Position numbers and translations under genes: made by a program | Shown: positions 21,450-35,409 of the stretch, one piece after another | How the letters are laid out: the number at the start of each line of letters is the position of its first letter | Numbering within the stretch: the stretch's first letter is position 1 | The notes under the pieces: model-generated | Seen by the model: only the letters and a program-made list of their open reading frames with translations | What the model was told of the DNA's origin: nothing | Databases searched by the model: none | From: Nicotiana tabacum | Taxonomy: Eukaryota; Streptophyta; Magnoliopsida; Solanales; Solanaceae | Direction: 5' to 3' | Length of the DNA stretch: 64,000 bases | NCBI RefSeq assembly: GCF_000715075.1 | Contig: NC_134101.1 | Location: forward strand, 25,722,822 to 25,786,821

Positions 21450-22106
21450 GTATTGAGAAACTAGATGTTAGTAACAATGAACTCCACCTCAAAATTCCAG
21501 CAGTTGCCAAAGTAATGAGAAACTGTTCCTGTCCCTCGATAACTACTGCAAAATTTTGATCAACTTCAAGTACTGGACCTACGCTCAAATGCCTTTACAG
21601 GGTATGTACCTTTTGAGTACTGCACGAAAAACTCAGCTTCTACTCTTGAAAAACTATTATTGCCTAATAATCATCTCACATCCATCATATATACCATCTC
21701 AGCTAGGACTCTGCACAAAACTGAATAATTAATCTCAGTTTCAATAACCTAAGTGGTTCAATTCAATCCGTCGGGAGATTTTGAATCTGACAAGTCTTTC
21801 GGACTTAGTCGCGTTGATAATCTGGTAAATTTTTCTGGAATCTCTCATGTCCCTAGGGAGAAATTTTCTTGGTAGGCAAAAACTTTCGAAAGAAAGGGAA
21901 GCGTGACATTCCTTGACTTGTCCTACAATTCAATTTCAGGATCCATTCTTGAAACTTTGGGTTCAATAACCTTGAATTTGGAACACAAGAAGTTGACTGG
22001 AAATATACCTCCCGGCTTGGGAAGATTGACAACAGTTGGAATTTTTTACCTCTGTTACAACAATCTTCAAGGGATTATTCCAGGTTCACTGCAGAATCTA
22101 TTATAG
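21450..22106 (+). pseudogene. Leucine-rich repeat fragment of a BRI1-like (BRL) receptor
   Basis: Over shifting frames the reading gives LRR units: LQVLDLRSNAFTGYVPFEYC, STLEKLLLPNNHLTS, LGLCTKLNNLNLSFNNLSGS, then in one open frame (21903-22106) FLDLSYNSISGSI, KLTGNIPPGLGRLTTVG and YNNLQGIIPGSLQNL. The unit order and wording fit the part of BRI1-like 1/3 receptors just before their transmembrane helix. At least three frameshifts and stops are needed; no signal peptide, membrane helix or kinase domain is present. Confidence 0.72.
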
Positions 22107-22497
22107 ATGCAGTTGTACCATAAAAACTCTAAGGATCCTAGCTTGATGCTAGTCCTTGTTTTTTATGTTTTTTGGTTTGTATAATACTTTAGCTGAAAAG
22201 TCCTATTATCAACACTATTGAATGGAATCCGGGCCTACAAAATTACTGCTCAAAACTTCATGAAGACTTGCTTTTTAAAATTTAAATTCTATACTACTTT
22301 TTAAAATAAGCGGATAGAGTAATTTCTACTATTCACTCCCATCCTATTTATTTTTCAATTTAGCCTTTTTGCATACTATGTAAGAAAATGTTAATAATAT
22401 GAGTTGTTTTTTACTAAAATGCCCTTATTTATTCTTTGACCTTTCAATCATTTATTAGAGTAGTAAGAGTAAATTGGAAAAAATAATTAATTCTTTC
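22107..22497. other. Unassigned AT-rich DNA
   Basis: It lies between the LRR remnant and a copia LTR fragment. Nothing recognisable is seen. Confidence 0.4.
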
Positions 22498-22797
22498 TGT
22501 TAGACAATCTGTATTACTATAATAAATAAAGAAACAGTAAATTTTCAGAAACAGAAGAAGAAACAAAAAATTAGCAGCAACAGAATATCGAAATAATGAA
22601 GTTGAATCAGAAATATAATTTCTGAATAAAATTGAGCCCACTAAATGCACAGTGTGTCCTTAAGAAAATTATTCCCCTCAAGTACCCGAGGTGCTGGAAT
22701 ATTATCCTCCCAGGATAGAACGATTTAACTCACCAGAGTGTTGGTATCAAAAACGCCGGTAAAACAGCAAACCACTTGAATGTTGTAAACCATACTA
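22498..22797 (-). repeat. Copia LTR fragment, homologous to 35713-36013
   Basis: It starts TGTTAGACAATCTG like the inner edge of the LTR at 35713 and stays close through to GTTGTAAACCA, with a few small changes. It ends abruptly where the truncated LARD LTR begins. It may be the surviving U5 side of the 3' LTR of copia element 2, but its flank CTTTC does not match TCAAA at 36392. Confidence 0.8.
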
Positions 22798-23656
22798 GTG
22801 CACTTCAGCCATTCCCTAAGTCCAAAACTTGCTCTATTAACCATCTGGGACCCACCCGAGGCCCCCAGAACCTTAACCAAATATACCAACATGTCCCAAA
22901 TCACATTACGAACTTAGTCGAGCCTCCAATTCACATCAAACAATGTTAAAAACACGAATCACCCTCCAATTCAAACTTAACGAACTTTGCAACTTCAAGC
23001 TTGTACAATCGATGCCGAAACCTATCAAATCACGTCCGATTGATCTCAAATTTTGCACATAAGTCATAATTGACATTACGGACCTACTCCAACTTTCGAA
23101 AATCGGAATCCGACCCCGATATCAAAAGTCCACTCCCGGTCAAACTTCTCAAAATTATCCAAATTTCCAACTTTCGCCCAAATGACCCCAAAATGGCCAC
23201 GGACCTCCAAATCCAGATCCGGACGCGCTCCTAAGACCGGAATCATCATATGGAGCTATTCCCAAACTCGGAATCCCAAACGGACGTCGATATCATTGAA
23301 ATACACTTCAACTCAAATTTATGAATTTTTTTCCAAAACGCCAACCTTCTACAATAGGCGCCGAAACACTTCCGGTCATCCAGAACCCGATCCGGACATA
23401 CGCTTAAGTCCAAAATCATCATACGAACCTGTTGGAACCTTCCAATCCCGATTCTGAGGTTGTTTACTCAAAAATCAAACCTTAGTATATTGTTCCAACT
23501 TAAAACTTCCGAAATTAGAATTTTCTTCCAAATCAACTCCGAACTTCCCGAAATTAATTCTGACCACGCGTACAAGTAATAATACCTGAAGTGAAGCTGC
23601 TCAGGGTCTTAAACTGCTGTATGACATGCTAGAGCTTAAAACGATGGGTCGTTACA
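22798..23656 (-). repeat. 3' LTR of element E, truncated
   Basis: It aligns to 30241-31098 almost end to end with scattered substitutions, so only the U3-side 859 bp survive. The minus-strand start is TGTAACGACCCATCG. Confidence 0.9.
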
Positions 23657-23672
23657 TTCTCTCCCACTTAAA
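23657..23672 (-). other. Polypurine tract of element E
   Basis: The minus strand reads TTAAGTGGGAGAGAA directly before the LTR start TGTAACG; the same tract precedes LTR3 of the array at 57704-57718. Confidence 0.8.
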
Positions 23673-26600
23673 CATACGTTCGTCCGCGAACGTGCTAAGA
23701 ACTGTTTCTGAAGTTGTCTGAAATCGATGTTTAACACCTCGTGCACCTACCCGTGCTACCACAACCCAGTTGAGCACATTTGCTCGAGCAAACCTTAAAA
23801 TCCTCCCTTTTATTTGTAGTCAAATAAGCCTTAGAGCCAAATTCCAACATCTGAAATTCTCTACCAGGTCTGTTTCTAACATACGTACACCTTATTAATC
23901 GTTACACGATGCACCAATACATGTTTGCATACCTCCGCGGAATCCACACCATGCACCGCATAATTCACATGACCATAATAACATCCCCTGATAACAACAG
24001 TTGAAATCCCCCAAATCTGATGCTCACAACATACCTCATGACCCATATAAGTCTTGTTCCAACTCTTGCAATACTGCCATGACAAAGAAGATGTGTAGAA
24101 CTCATAACCACCTACTGAATCACAATTTATGAAGTCTCTCCTCCCGACAAGAACCATTACCTCATTCTGGACTAAATAACAATATATGCTCTTAAATATG
24201 CTTCATATAAATCAGATCGCACTAATCTCAGGTCCAAAAATCTCGTCTCACCCAGTACAAGTCATTCCGGCAATAAGCCACCACAAACACTACCAAAGGT
24301 CTCATATGACGCCACCATGTGCCAACAATCCACAAATTCGAATGTGATACATAAAGAAAAATGAACTCTGGAAAGAACTACTCAACCCACGTAACTAATT
24401 AAATAACCGAAAGGATGTTATGAACCTTCCTCACGAAATGAGAAGCAAAACACGCAATAATAGATATGGAAAACTGTACTCAATAACACATTATTACGGC
24501 GTGCAACCCGATCCACACATGATACCGTTGCGGCGTGCAACCCGATCCAACCATGATACTCGTGGCGGCATGCCACCCGATCAAATCAACATATCTGTGG
24601 GGGCGTGCCACCCGATCCAACCATATACCCTTGGTGGCGTGTCACCCGATCCACACATAATAATCTAAGGAAAACATACATCGAGTCGTAATGCTTATAC
24701 TCACGAAATGCCCGAATATCAACCATAAGCACGCCAAGTGCATAATACAAATCCTGGGGAAACGGGTAGTGTCATACGCTATAAAACTCAAGCACGACTA
24801 AGGTGCAGTATATGATCTACATCTCGAGAGACATCCTGCTCACATAATACCATAAACCATACGGGATCTCAATACGAGTGCGAATAATCAAACCACCTCA
24901 CAACCCACTTGGTATAATATAGATTACATGGGATAGCTGACGACAGGAATAACATCCAAAGGCCGGAAGACCCTTCCGAAGACAACGCTATGCTGAGATG
25001 AGCACATCCGGCCTGATATAGAGCCTACATTCACATATAGATCCATCCACGAACCTCAACCGATTCTAATCATACCATGCTTGGCTAAATAGCCTCTCAA
25101 AGACCTACAACGACCTATTCACGACACATAAGAACATCAGTCAAATCTGGAACAAACTTCCACATTCCACAACCAAATGAACTGAGCACCCTTCAGGCAT
25201 AAATTCTCATATTAGCGATAGTACTACAATCTCCATACTTGGTTTTAAATCTTTAATCAGTCAAGTGACTACATATCACACTTATACAATCTTCTGTGGG
25301 ATACACTCCCACAACCCTCCGCACCAGGTAACAAGTCTGTACATCCATACCACCGGTCACACTAATGCTGTAAACAAAATCAAGAAGTCGCAATCAATAC
25401 ACAAAGCCTCTTACACATGACATCGATCTCAGGTGACGCTAAAGACAATACCATCTTACTCTAAACATCCAAATTCTTCCCTGATCATCCAAGCTCGTGA
25501 CATTCTTGTCAACACCGAACCGCAACCTTGATCCTCAGCTTCCAATTTCCCATGTCGCTCACTGCACCTAACATGCCAATACGTGAGAGTACCAGAACTC
25601 CATAATAACCCCTGATCCACTAATAGGATAAACACTTCATCATATAAAAACCTTTTACTCAACTCATTTCAGGAGGACCATCGCCACACGTGACTGAATT
25701 CCCAAACCGCAGAAAACAAAACCTCATGTCGTAATCTAAGTTGCCATAACTCTTCCGGAAATCCCTTTACATAACAAAGCCATACGAATCGAATACCTCC
25801 CAAATCAACCAAGTTGTGGTGGCGCTCAAGCCCAAGTGCATAGCCACAAACTACATGTATAACTGCACGCTGGAGAAACTGGCCACTGCCACAACCGTGT
25901 TGATTTAACCATTACCAACCGAGCCACTTCTTCTAATCTACTCAGGACTTGCCCTAGAAATAATGATAGCTCCATTCAAAACATCATGAACCCAAATCTG
26001 CACTCATCCTGAGTGACCTTATTTCACGAGACCACGTTGTCTCCAAAACCCACGAATCATCTCATACTTTCCTTATGTGCATATTCGCATCTTCAACGGG
26101 TACACTCATTCTGATAATTTCCCTATGATTCCGAAGTTATTTTCTCCCATTCTTCCACTGCTACACCGCATGTCGAAGATAACATGGAACACTCCATGCC
26201 CCTTTTATAATCCGCTGCAACAACTTAATACTTAACCATACTACGGACTCGAAATCCTTAGGCACCACACTTTAACTTTTGAATCCACTAGGACCGTTGT
26301 AGAGAGTCACCCACTCTGACTTGGTCCCAATATAATCAAACACCAAGGCTCTTCTAGCACATGAACACCCTCTTAAAGAAGCACCCGGCTGAATCATTTT
26401 CCTTGTAAATCACATCTATGCAAAGCATAAACTCTGAGTCTTCCCAAAGCCTGAACATGAATCGATAAGACCAATTATAGCACACATTCCTCAAATCCTT
26501 GGCTCAAATCACCACTGATGTCCTCTTTCTTTAGTCGTAATAACCCACCAACATGCCGATAACCAGAAACCTCACAAGTAGATAACCATGCAATCCAATC

Positions 26601-28198
26601 ATAGACGGTGGGGCTCTCCCACTTAGCTTGAAGATGCCATTGCATAACTCTAGAACCTACCAAGATTTCTTCTTCCTTACTGACATGACCTTGCGCAATC
26701 GACCCGCCAAATTCCTCGAAATCTTCATGTTAACCATTTCATGAACGCCTTGAATCACTAGCCACATTTACATATTCGACCTCCTACCGGATAGCTAGTA
26801 AAATTCTTCGTAGAAGTTTTATCAACATCATACAACAGTTAACCTGCCCACCATAAATAACCCACATGTGGAAATTCCATACAGATATCTTCTAACAACA
26901 CTGCACCGAGTACAATTACTATGAAATACTTAAACCATCCTGAGCCCGTGCTCATTCACCAGCCGTACAAGCCCGTTCACTACCCATTGACATCAACTAA
27001 ACATGCGACGATATATTCCAATCCAAAGTCATATTGTATCCTTCTTCATATAATGCAACTCTTTTCCGTTGTATCCAACCCTTCTCCGTATAGCAGCGAA
27101 TATTCCAAATTAAGTTCGTAGGCTTAGTCACTGTCCACCATGAGTTCCAAATCACTCTAAACTTTTCCCAAGGCGTATACTCATCCTACCACAGAACCCA
27201 TATGCTACTCTGCCACTCTCCCACTTTGGTCAAACCCTCTCCTTTAAGCAACTACCCGACTTTTGTTTCTCAAACTTGGCCTTCTAGAAATTTAACCACC
27301 GCAAGACACCCCCCACATGTCCTTCCTCATCCTTTGCCGCCAAGTTGTTGCCTTAACTCAATATCTATCTCTGTAGCACTTGAACCAATAGATCGCTACC
27401 AATTTTAGATATTTCTGAAAATCATCTTCCTTGAGCCCTCAGCACCCGGACCACCGATTAAGTCTTGAACCACCGCACACTGCTATCTCTGACAGCCGCT
27501 TCCCCGGCACTGTTTCACACCACCCTGCCCGAAGGCAAATTGATGAAGACTATAACACCGGCAAACTTAACACATTCAATCTAGGGCGACTACACCACAT
27601 CACAGATGAAAATTCTACCATGCTCTAAATACCAAGTCTCGTCACTCCATCAATCCAAACCTAAACATTCATAGTCCGATTGCCTTTCCTTCGCCAGAAA
27701 TAAAATACTGGATCTCTGAATCATGCACTGAGTAAACCTCCTTTCCAAGTCATTCACTGCTTCAACACATAGACAAGCATCCTACCATTACACCAACACG
27801 GTGTGATAACAATGCACGAATCATCATAACAATCAATGCCAAATCTCGAAACCTTAGGTAATGCTGACACTGAGCTGCAATGGCAGAACGGCCTTCCGCG
27901 AGGCGACGACAATAGCCCAATCAAATACTTAGGGAGAAACATCTTCCACAACATCTGTAGTACCATTACAATTCCTTGATTCCCAATTTATAACAAACGC
28001 TTCACGTCGCATAAGACTGAATAGGAAAGGAATGAAGGCATAAGCCTCCAAGGAATCGAATCGCATGATGAGGAATCAAGAAGGAAAGTGCTCCTAACAG
28101 TCCTGTAGCCTCTCAAAGATAAGTACAGATGTCTCCGTACCGATCCGTAAGACTCTAGTAGACTCGCTCATGACTCGTGAGACCTAAGTGAACCTAGT
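23673..28198 (-). other. Internal region of element E, non-coding
   Basis: I find no zinc knuckle, protease, RT, RNase H or integrase motif on either strand, only ORFs under 100 codons. Yet it stays alignable along its length to the internal regions at 46867-50535 and 53912-57702, so it is a conserved non-coding interior and not random filler. The 35-38-bp repeat cluster at 24497-24660 is one shared landmark. Confidence 0.78.
24497..24660 (-). repeat. Repeats with the word GGATCGGGTGGCACGCC (element E)
   Basis: About five imperfect units carry GGCGTGCCACCCGATCC or the CAACCCGATCC variant on the plus strand, about 35-38 bp apart. The same cluster lies at 49574-49700 and 56755-56885, in reverse orientation, as expected. 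Confidence 0.85.
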
Positions 28199-28210
28199 GC
28201 TCTGATACCA
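28199..28210 (-). other. Primer binding site of element E
   Basis: The minus strand reads TGGTATCAGAGC, an exact 12-base initiator-Met tRNA match, three bases inside the LTR end GTGACA. Confidence 0.92.
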
Positions 28211-28213
28211 TGT

Positions 28214-28776
28214 TGTCACGACCCAAAATCCATTAAAGGTCATGATGGCGCCAGACACCGCGGTCAAGCAAGCCAAAAATAAATACTTAATTTGGTTCTC
28301 ATTTTTAATATTTCTGAAATCATATTTCCTTCAATTAAATCATAAAAGATGAAGTTTACAAAATAAATAATAATATCTTTAAAATAATGCCAATACAGTG
28401 CAACCCATAATCGTCCAAAACCCGGTGTCACAAGTGTATGAGCATCAACTAGGAATATAAAATAATATACAACCTCTGTCCAGAATACAAATTGGACAGG
28501 AAAATATAAATACTCTGAAGGAGACTCTGCTGGTTGTGGACTCATAACGTGGAATGCAGCTCACCTAATTCCCCGCAATAACCGCACCTCTTTGACCACA
28601 AGGCCACTAGACATATATGCACCTGCACAAAAACGTGCAGCAAGTGTAGCATGAGTATGTAAATCAACGCATACCCAGTAAGTATCCCGCCTAACCTCGA
28701 AGAAGTAGTGATGAGGGGTCGACTTCGACACTTACTAAGGGCCAACAATATGATAATATGAAATTCTAATTAAGCA

Positions 28777-28850
<74 letters not shown>

Positions 28851-31098
28851 ATAAAACTCAGATCAAGAAATAACTGAACAATTCATCACCTTATTTAAGG
28901 ACCCAAATCACTTCCTTCATTTAAAACAAATAATCTTTCAAATAATGAATTTATACCAATTATAAAAGGAACTTCCAGTTCTAATATCACACACGAATAC
29001 CACCGAGGGCGTTCGGCCCGATCCAACATAAATGTAAACTGTGCACTGCCAAGGGTCGAACGGCGCGAACCATAGATGCATCTATTACCCCGCTCGCGAA
29101 TCATACATGCGACGCAATCAAATATAAATTTATCTATAAATCATAAGCCTTTCTTGATTCTTTTCAAAATAAAGACAATTCGACTCGAAGCTTTTAAATC
29201 CTTAAAAAATTCTCAACTCAGTTCCATTTGATACAGTTAACAAATATAATCAAATAACGGTGTCCACAAGCATGGTATAAACCTAAAACTACCCGGACAT
29301 AAACAGGAATAGTAGCTACGTACGGACTCTCGTCACTTCGTGCGTACGTAGCCCCCCACAAATAACAACACATATTAATTAAGTTCACCTATGGGGTAAG
29401 TTCCCTTTTTCAAGGTTAGAAAAGAGACTTACCTCGCTCCGAAATTCCATAACCGGCTCCCAAGACCTTCCAACATCTCAAACCGATTCCCAACACTCCA
29501 AAACTAGTCAATAAATGTGTAAACCCAAAAATATATACTTTAGTACTCATTATAATTCAGTTTACAACAATTCCTAACTCCGCTTGAAAAGTCGATAAAA
29601 GTCACCCTCTGGCCCACGTTCCCGGATTCTGAATATTTTCGAAGATAAACTTTATCCATGACACCACGGACTCAAATATATAATTTATTCCAAATTCCAT
29701 GTCCAATTTCATGGTCAAAATCCAAAAATATTAATTTCTAGGTTTTCTACCAAATTCCCAAATTTCTACAACTTTTCAAATCTAAATCCATATATAATCC
29801 AAGTATTAACTTGCAATAGATGGGAATCACTTACCTTGTGTTGCTTGATGAAAATCCCTCCTTAAAGCTCTCCAAAATCGCCTCAACCAAGTGGAAAATG
29901 AGAGAAGAAGAGCCAAATCTCGCTCTTTAAAACAATCTGCCCAGCGACCTCTCGCACCTGCGGTCCCTTGACCGCTTTTGCAGTTCTGTAGGTACGACCA
30001 AATTACCACTTATGCGGTCCTCCTTCATACCCCTCAACTTTGCATCTGCGGCCCACATCCGCTTCTGTGCCTTCTCTCATGCGGCTCCACATGCGCAGGT
30101 GCGGTCCCGCTTCTACGGAACTCGACCGCATCTGCGGTCCCAGCCTTCCCCAACCTAAGCCTCTTCTGCGACCCTCATGGCCGCTTATGCGGCTCCGCAC
30201 CTACGACCCTAACCTCGCAGGTGCAGTTACACCAGAACTGGTGCACTTCAGCCATTCCCTAAGTCCAAAACTTGCTCCGTTAACCATCCGGGACCCACCC
30301 GAGGCCCCCGGAACCTTAACCAAATATACCAACATGTCCCAAATCACACTACGAACTTAGTCGAGCCTCCAATTCATATCAAACAACGTTAAAAATACGA
30401 ATCACCCTTCAATTCAAACTTTGAAACTTCAAATTTTTACAATCGATGCCGAAACTTATCAAATCACATTCGATTGACCTCAAATTTTGCACACAAGTCA
30501 TAATTGACATTACGGACCTACTCCAACTTTTGAAAATCGGAATCCAACCCTGATATCAAAAGTTCACTCCCAACCAAACTTCTCAAAATTATCCAAATTT
30601 CCAACTTTCGCCCAAATGCCCCCAAAATGGCCTACGGACCTCCAAATCCACATCCGGACGCGCTCCTAAGATCGAAATCATCATACGGAGCTATTCCCAG
30701 ACTCGAAATCCCAAACGGACATCGATATCATTGAAATGCCCTTCAACTCAAATTTATGAAATTTTTTCCAAAATGCCAACATTCAATAATAGGCACTAAA
30801 ATGCTCCCAGGTCATCCAGAACCCGATCCGGACATACGCCTAAGTCCAAGATCATCATACGAACCTGTTGGAATCTTCCAATCCTGATTCCAAGGTCGTT
30901 TACTTAAAAATCAAACCTTATTCAATTCCTCCAACTTAAAGCTTCCGAAATTAGAATTTTCTTCCAAATCAACTCTGAACTTCCCGAAATTAAATTTTGA
31001 CCACGCGTATAAGTCATAATACCTGAAGTGAAGTTGCTCAGGGTCTCAAATCTCTGTATGATATGATAGAGCTCAAAACAACCGGTCGGGTCGTTACA
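28214..31098 (-). repeat. 5' LTR of element E (2,885 bp)
   Basis: Minus-strand ends are TGTAACGACCCGACCGG and GGGTCGTGACA. It holds the GC-rich module (about 29940-30240) and a (TA)n run at 28779-28848. A strict TATA box like that of the array LTRs is not kept; the matching place reads GTTTTAAAG. Confidence 0.9.
28779..28848. repeat. (TA)n microsatellite in the element E LTR
   Basis: A pure AT dinucleotide run of about 35 units. Confidence 0.98.
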
Positions 31099-31481
31099 AT
31101 AAGTCACACAATCAACCCTTAACCATATATGGTTCACACGGTTGTGTTCGTTTTATCCATGAACACCGGTTGGTTTCATGAGTGCTTAGAGAATGGGCCT
31201 TTACTTTCATTCCCCTTGAAACGGCTTACACTTCACACTCATATAGGTGATTTCTAAATGTGTACTCCTATAGACACTCTATCTGGTCAATTCCTGCAAG
31301 ATTTAGCAAATCAATACAAAGCTTTAAGCTTTATTGGCTCACCAAAATGCCTTAATGTTTTACCCTGATTTTTGAGCATTGTATTCTTCACGAGAATGGG
31401 TTGAGTTGTTTGACAATGTTGAACCGTCAATCATAACTTTGTTTGATCTCTTTGAACCTAGCTCTTGGGATCTCCAGTCTG

Positions 31482-34400
31482 CTAGGTAGAGTTGCCGCCA
31501 TAATGACTTGTCCTAGGCCTTAATCTCATTCTCTTCGATGATCTTTCAACTGCCTCTCTAAATGAGCCTTTTGTAAGTGGATCTGACACGATATCTCTTG
31601 ACTTTACGTAGTCAATCATGATAATACCACTAGAGAGTAGTTGTCTAATGGTATTGTGTCTCCGTCGTATGTGATGAGATTTTTCGTTATATATAACGCT
31701 CCCTGCCTTGCCTATTGCTGCTTGACTATCACAATGTATACATATAGGTGCCAAAGGTTTGGGCCAAAATGAAATATCTTCAAAGAAATTTCGAAGCCAT
31801 TCAGCTTCTTCACCGGCCTTATCTAAAGCTATGAATTCAGATTTAATTGTAGAACAGGCGATGCATGTTTGTTTGGATGATTTCTAAGACTCTGCTCCAC
31901 CCCAATTGTGAAAACATATCCACTTATGGATTTAACTTTAGAAGATCCTGTAATCCAATTTGCATCACTATATCCCTCGATCACAGAGGGATATTTGTTA
32001 TAATGCAGAGCATAATCCTGTGTATGTTTCAGATACCCCAAAACTCGTTTCATTGACATCCAATGTATTTGATTTGATTACTTGTAAACCGACTCAGTTT
32101 GCTAATAGCACATACTATATCTGGTCGTGTACAATTCATTATATACATCAAACTTCCCAATACTCTTGCATAGTCCAGTTGTGATTCACTTTCAACTTCA
32201 TTCTTTTGAAGTGCATAACTTACATCAATTGGAGTCTTGGAATTCTTGAAATCCAAATACTTGAACTTGTCAAGTACTTTTTCAATGTAGTGAGACTATG
32301 ATAATGCTAGACCCTGTGGAGTCTTGTTAATTTTGATTTCTAAGATCACATCGGCAAACTCCTAAGTCCTTCATGTCGAATTTGCTAGCTAGCATATGCT
32401 TAGTAGCATTTATATCTGTCATATTTTTGCTCATTATCAACATGTCATCAACATATAAACAAACAATGACTTCATGACCTGGAGTGTATTTACTGTAAAC
32501 ACATTTGTCACACTCGTTGATTTTAAACCCACTTGCCAACATTGTTTGGCCAACTTTGGCATGCCATTGTTTGGGTGCTTGTTTAAGTCCATAAAGTGAC
32601 TTAACGAGTTTGCACACTTTCTTTTCTTTAACCAGAATCACAAAACCCTCAGGTTGTTTCATGCAAATCTCTTCCTCCAATTCTCCATTTAAGAAAGTTG
32701 TTTTAACATCCATTTGATTGATTTCAAGACCATACACGGCCGCCAGTGCCACTAACACCCTAATAGATGTTATTCTCGTTACTGGAGAGTAAGTGTCAAA
32801 GTAATCAAGGCCTTTCTTTTGTCTATAACCTTTGACAACAAGTCTTGCCTTATATTTGTCAATAGTGCCATCAACTTTCATTTTCCGTTTAAAGATCCAT
32901 TTTGAACCTAAAGGCTTATTTCCTGAAAGAAGATCAACCAATCCCACATTTGGTTATCCAAAATTAATTGAATCTCACTATTGACTACCTCTTTCCAAAA
33001 TGTTGAATCAGAAGATGACATAACTGCTTTGAAAGTTTGAGGCTCATTTTCAAGCAAGAATGTCACAAAATCTTGTCCAAATGAAGTAGATGTTCTTTGA
33101 CGTTTGCTACGCCTTAGATCCTCTTCACTTGGAGTATTTTCCTTTGGTTCTTCCCGTGGTCATTTAGGTCTTTCACTTAACAACTCGCATTCAGTTTTAT
33201 ACGGATAGATGTTTTCAAAGAATTCAGCATTATCTGATTCAATTACCGTATTAACATGAATTTCGGGATTATCATATTTATGAACCAAAAACCGACATGC
33301 TTTACTGTTTTTAGCATATCCAATGAAAACAGAATCCATTGTTTTTTGTCCGATTTTTACCCTTTTTGGTAAAGGTACTTGTACCTTTGCTAAACACTCC
33401 CACACTTTAAAATATTTCAAGTTGCGTTTTCTTCCTTTCCATTTTTCATATGGAATAGATTGCATTTTGCTGTGGGGTACTCTGTTGAGTATTCGGTTAA
33501 GGATAGCTTCCCCCCACAAACTTTGCGGTAATCCGGAACTTATTAGTAAAGAATTCATTATTTCCTTTAATGTTTGGTTTTTCTTTTCCGCAATTTCATT
33601 GGATTGAGGTGTGTAGGGCGCAGTAGTTTGATGGATAATTCCATATTCCGAACATATTTCTGCAAACGGAGATTCATATTCTCCACCCCTATCACTTCTA
33701 ATCATTTTGATCATTTTATTCAATTGATTCTCCATTTCATTCTTGTATTACTTAAATGCTTCAATTGTTTCATCCTTATTATTAAGCAAATAAACATAAC
33801 AATATCGAGTACAGTCATCAATAAAAGTTATAAAATACTTTTTCCCACCTCAAGATGGTGTTAACTTCATATCACAAATGTCAGTATGAATTAAGTATAA
33901 AGGTTTTGAATCCTTTTCAACAAACTTATAAGGATATTTTATAAACTTAGATTCAATACATATTTGACAATTTGATTTATTACACTCAAATTTAGGCAAT
34001 ACTTCTAAATTAATTAACTTTCGCAAGGTTTTGTAATTGACATGTCCTAAACGAATATGTCATAAATCATTTGACTCCAATAAATAAGAAGAAGCTGAAA
34101 TTTTATTAATATTGTCAACAACCATTACATTGAGTTTGAAAAGGCCCTCTGTGAGGTAGCCCTTTCCAACATACATTTCATTATTGCTAACAACAACTTT
34201 GTCAGATACAAATACACATTTGAATCCATTCTTAACAAGTAAAAAAGTTAAAACTAAATTTTTCCTAATAGTAGGAATATGAAGAAGGTTGTTGAGCGTT
34301 AACACCTTGCCGGAAGTTATCTTCAGGAATATCTTCCAATAACCCTCAATATTGGTTGTTGCAATATTTTCCATGGAAATCCCTTTTTCGGGAACAACAA

Positions 34401-35409
34401 TAGAGTAAGTCGCAAATGCTTCTTTCACAGCACAAACATGTCGAGTGGCTCCAAAGTCAATCCACCACTCTTTCGGATTTCTAACTAGGTTGCATTCCTA
34501 AAGCATTGCACACAGATCATCAATGTCATCATTCTTCTCCACTATGTTTGCATATCCCTTTTTCTTATCCTTTTTCCGGAGACGACAATCAGGGCTTTAT
34601 GACAAGCTTTTCCGCAATTATAGCAGTTGCCCTTGATTTTTTTTGTTCTAATCCTTAGTCTGTCTAGAAGACCTCTTCCTCTTCTTACTTTTTCGAGCAG
34701 TCTCCTCAACGATATTAGCTCCCATAATCGTTGGATTTCCATAAGAATTATTCTCGGCTGTTTTGTTGTCTTCCTCAAACTTGAGACGAATCACAAGATC
34801 TTCCAATTTAATTTCTTTGCGCTTGTGCTTTAGTTAGTTTTTGAAATCTCTCCACGAAGGACGCAATTTTTCAATCATTGCAACCACTTGAAATTCTTCA
34901 TCCACTACCATACCTTCAGCAATAAGGTCATGAAAAATAAGTTGAAGCTCTTGAACTTGGATTCCAATAATTTTGTTGTCTATCATTTTATAGTCTAGAA
35001 ACTTGGTAACCACAAACTTTTTCAAGCATGCATCTTCGGTCTTGTACTACTTCTCAAGTGCGTCCCATAATTATTTTGAAGTTTTCATAGCACTGTAGAC
35101 ATTGTACAAGTCATCCTCCAAAGTACTTAGGATATAGCCTTTGCAAAGAAAGTCTGCATGTTTCCATGCCTCAATAATCATAAACTTCTCATTGTCCAGC
35201 ATGTCGACGGCAGGCATTGGAGGGTCTTCATTGGTTAACTTCTGCATACCAAGTGTGGTAAGGCAGAAGAACACCCTTTGCTGCCATCCTTTAAAGTTGG
35301 CTCCAGAAAATATCCTCGGTTTCTCGGCCGGTGGCACAGCAGTTCGGCTTGACGAGGCTATTATCGTTGCCGCAACAGTCACAGAAGGATTTCCATTATT
35401 AATTTCCAT
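31482..35409 (-). pseudogene. Copia element 2 gag-pol polyprotein (broken)
   Basis: The reading starts MEINNGNPSVTVAATIIASS, with a gag segment (FSGANFKGWQQRVFFCL), a zinc knuckle (CYNCGKACHK, weak), a protease whose motif reads IDFGATRHVC where D-S-G is expected, integrase (RSDRGGEYESPF, YTPQSNEIAEKKNQ), RT (PLGSKWIFKRKMKVDG, CLYVDDMLI at about 32440-32465) and RNase H (HCDSQAAIGKAGS, HHIRRRHNTIRQLL), ending at a stop at 31482. Frameshifts and stops separate the pieces, so no working product is expected. It would have encoded the proteins for particle formation, copying and insertion of this element. Confidence 0.88.

Larger units (their letters stand above)
22798..31098 (-). mobile_element. 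LARD-type long-LTR non-coding retrotransposon (element E)
   Basis: On the minus strand a 2,885-bp 5' LTR (31098-28214) is followed by an exact initiator-Met primer site, a 4.5-kb internal region without any readable gag or pol, a polypurine tract and the first 859 bp of a 3' LTR, cut off at 22798. Large LTRs, a working primer site and a non-coding interior define LARD elements. The right flank ATAAG would be one half of the target duplication; the other half was deleted. Confidence 0.85.

Noticed and set aside
24497..24660. CRISPR-like spaced repeats
   Set aside because: Units are imperfect, spacers short and similar, and the same cluster is in other LARD interiors in a plant genome.
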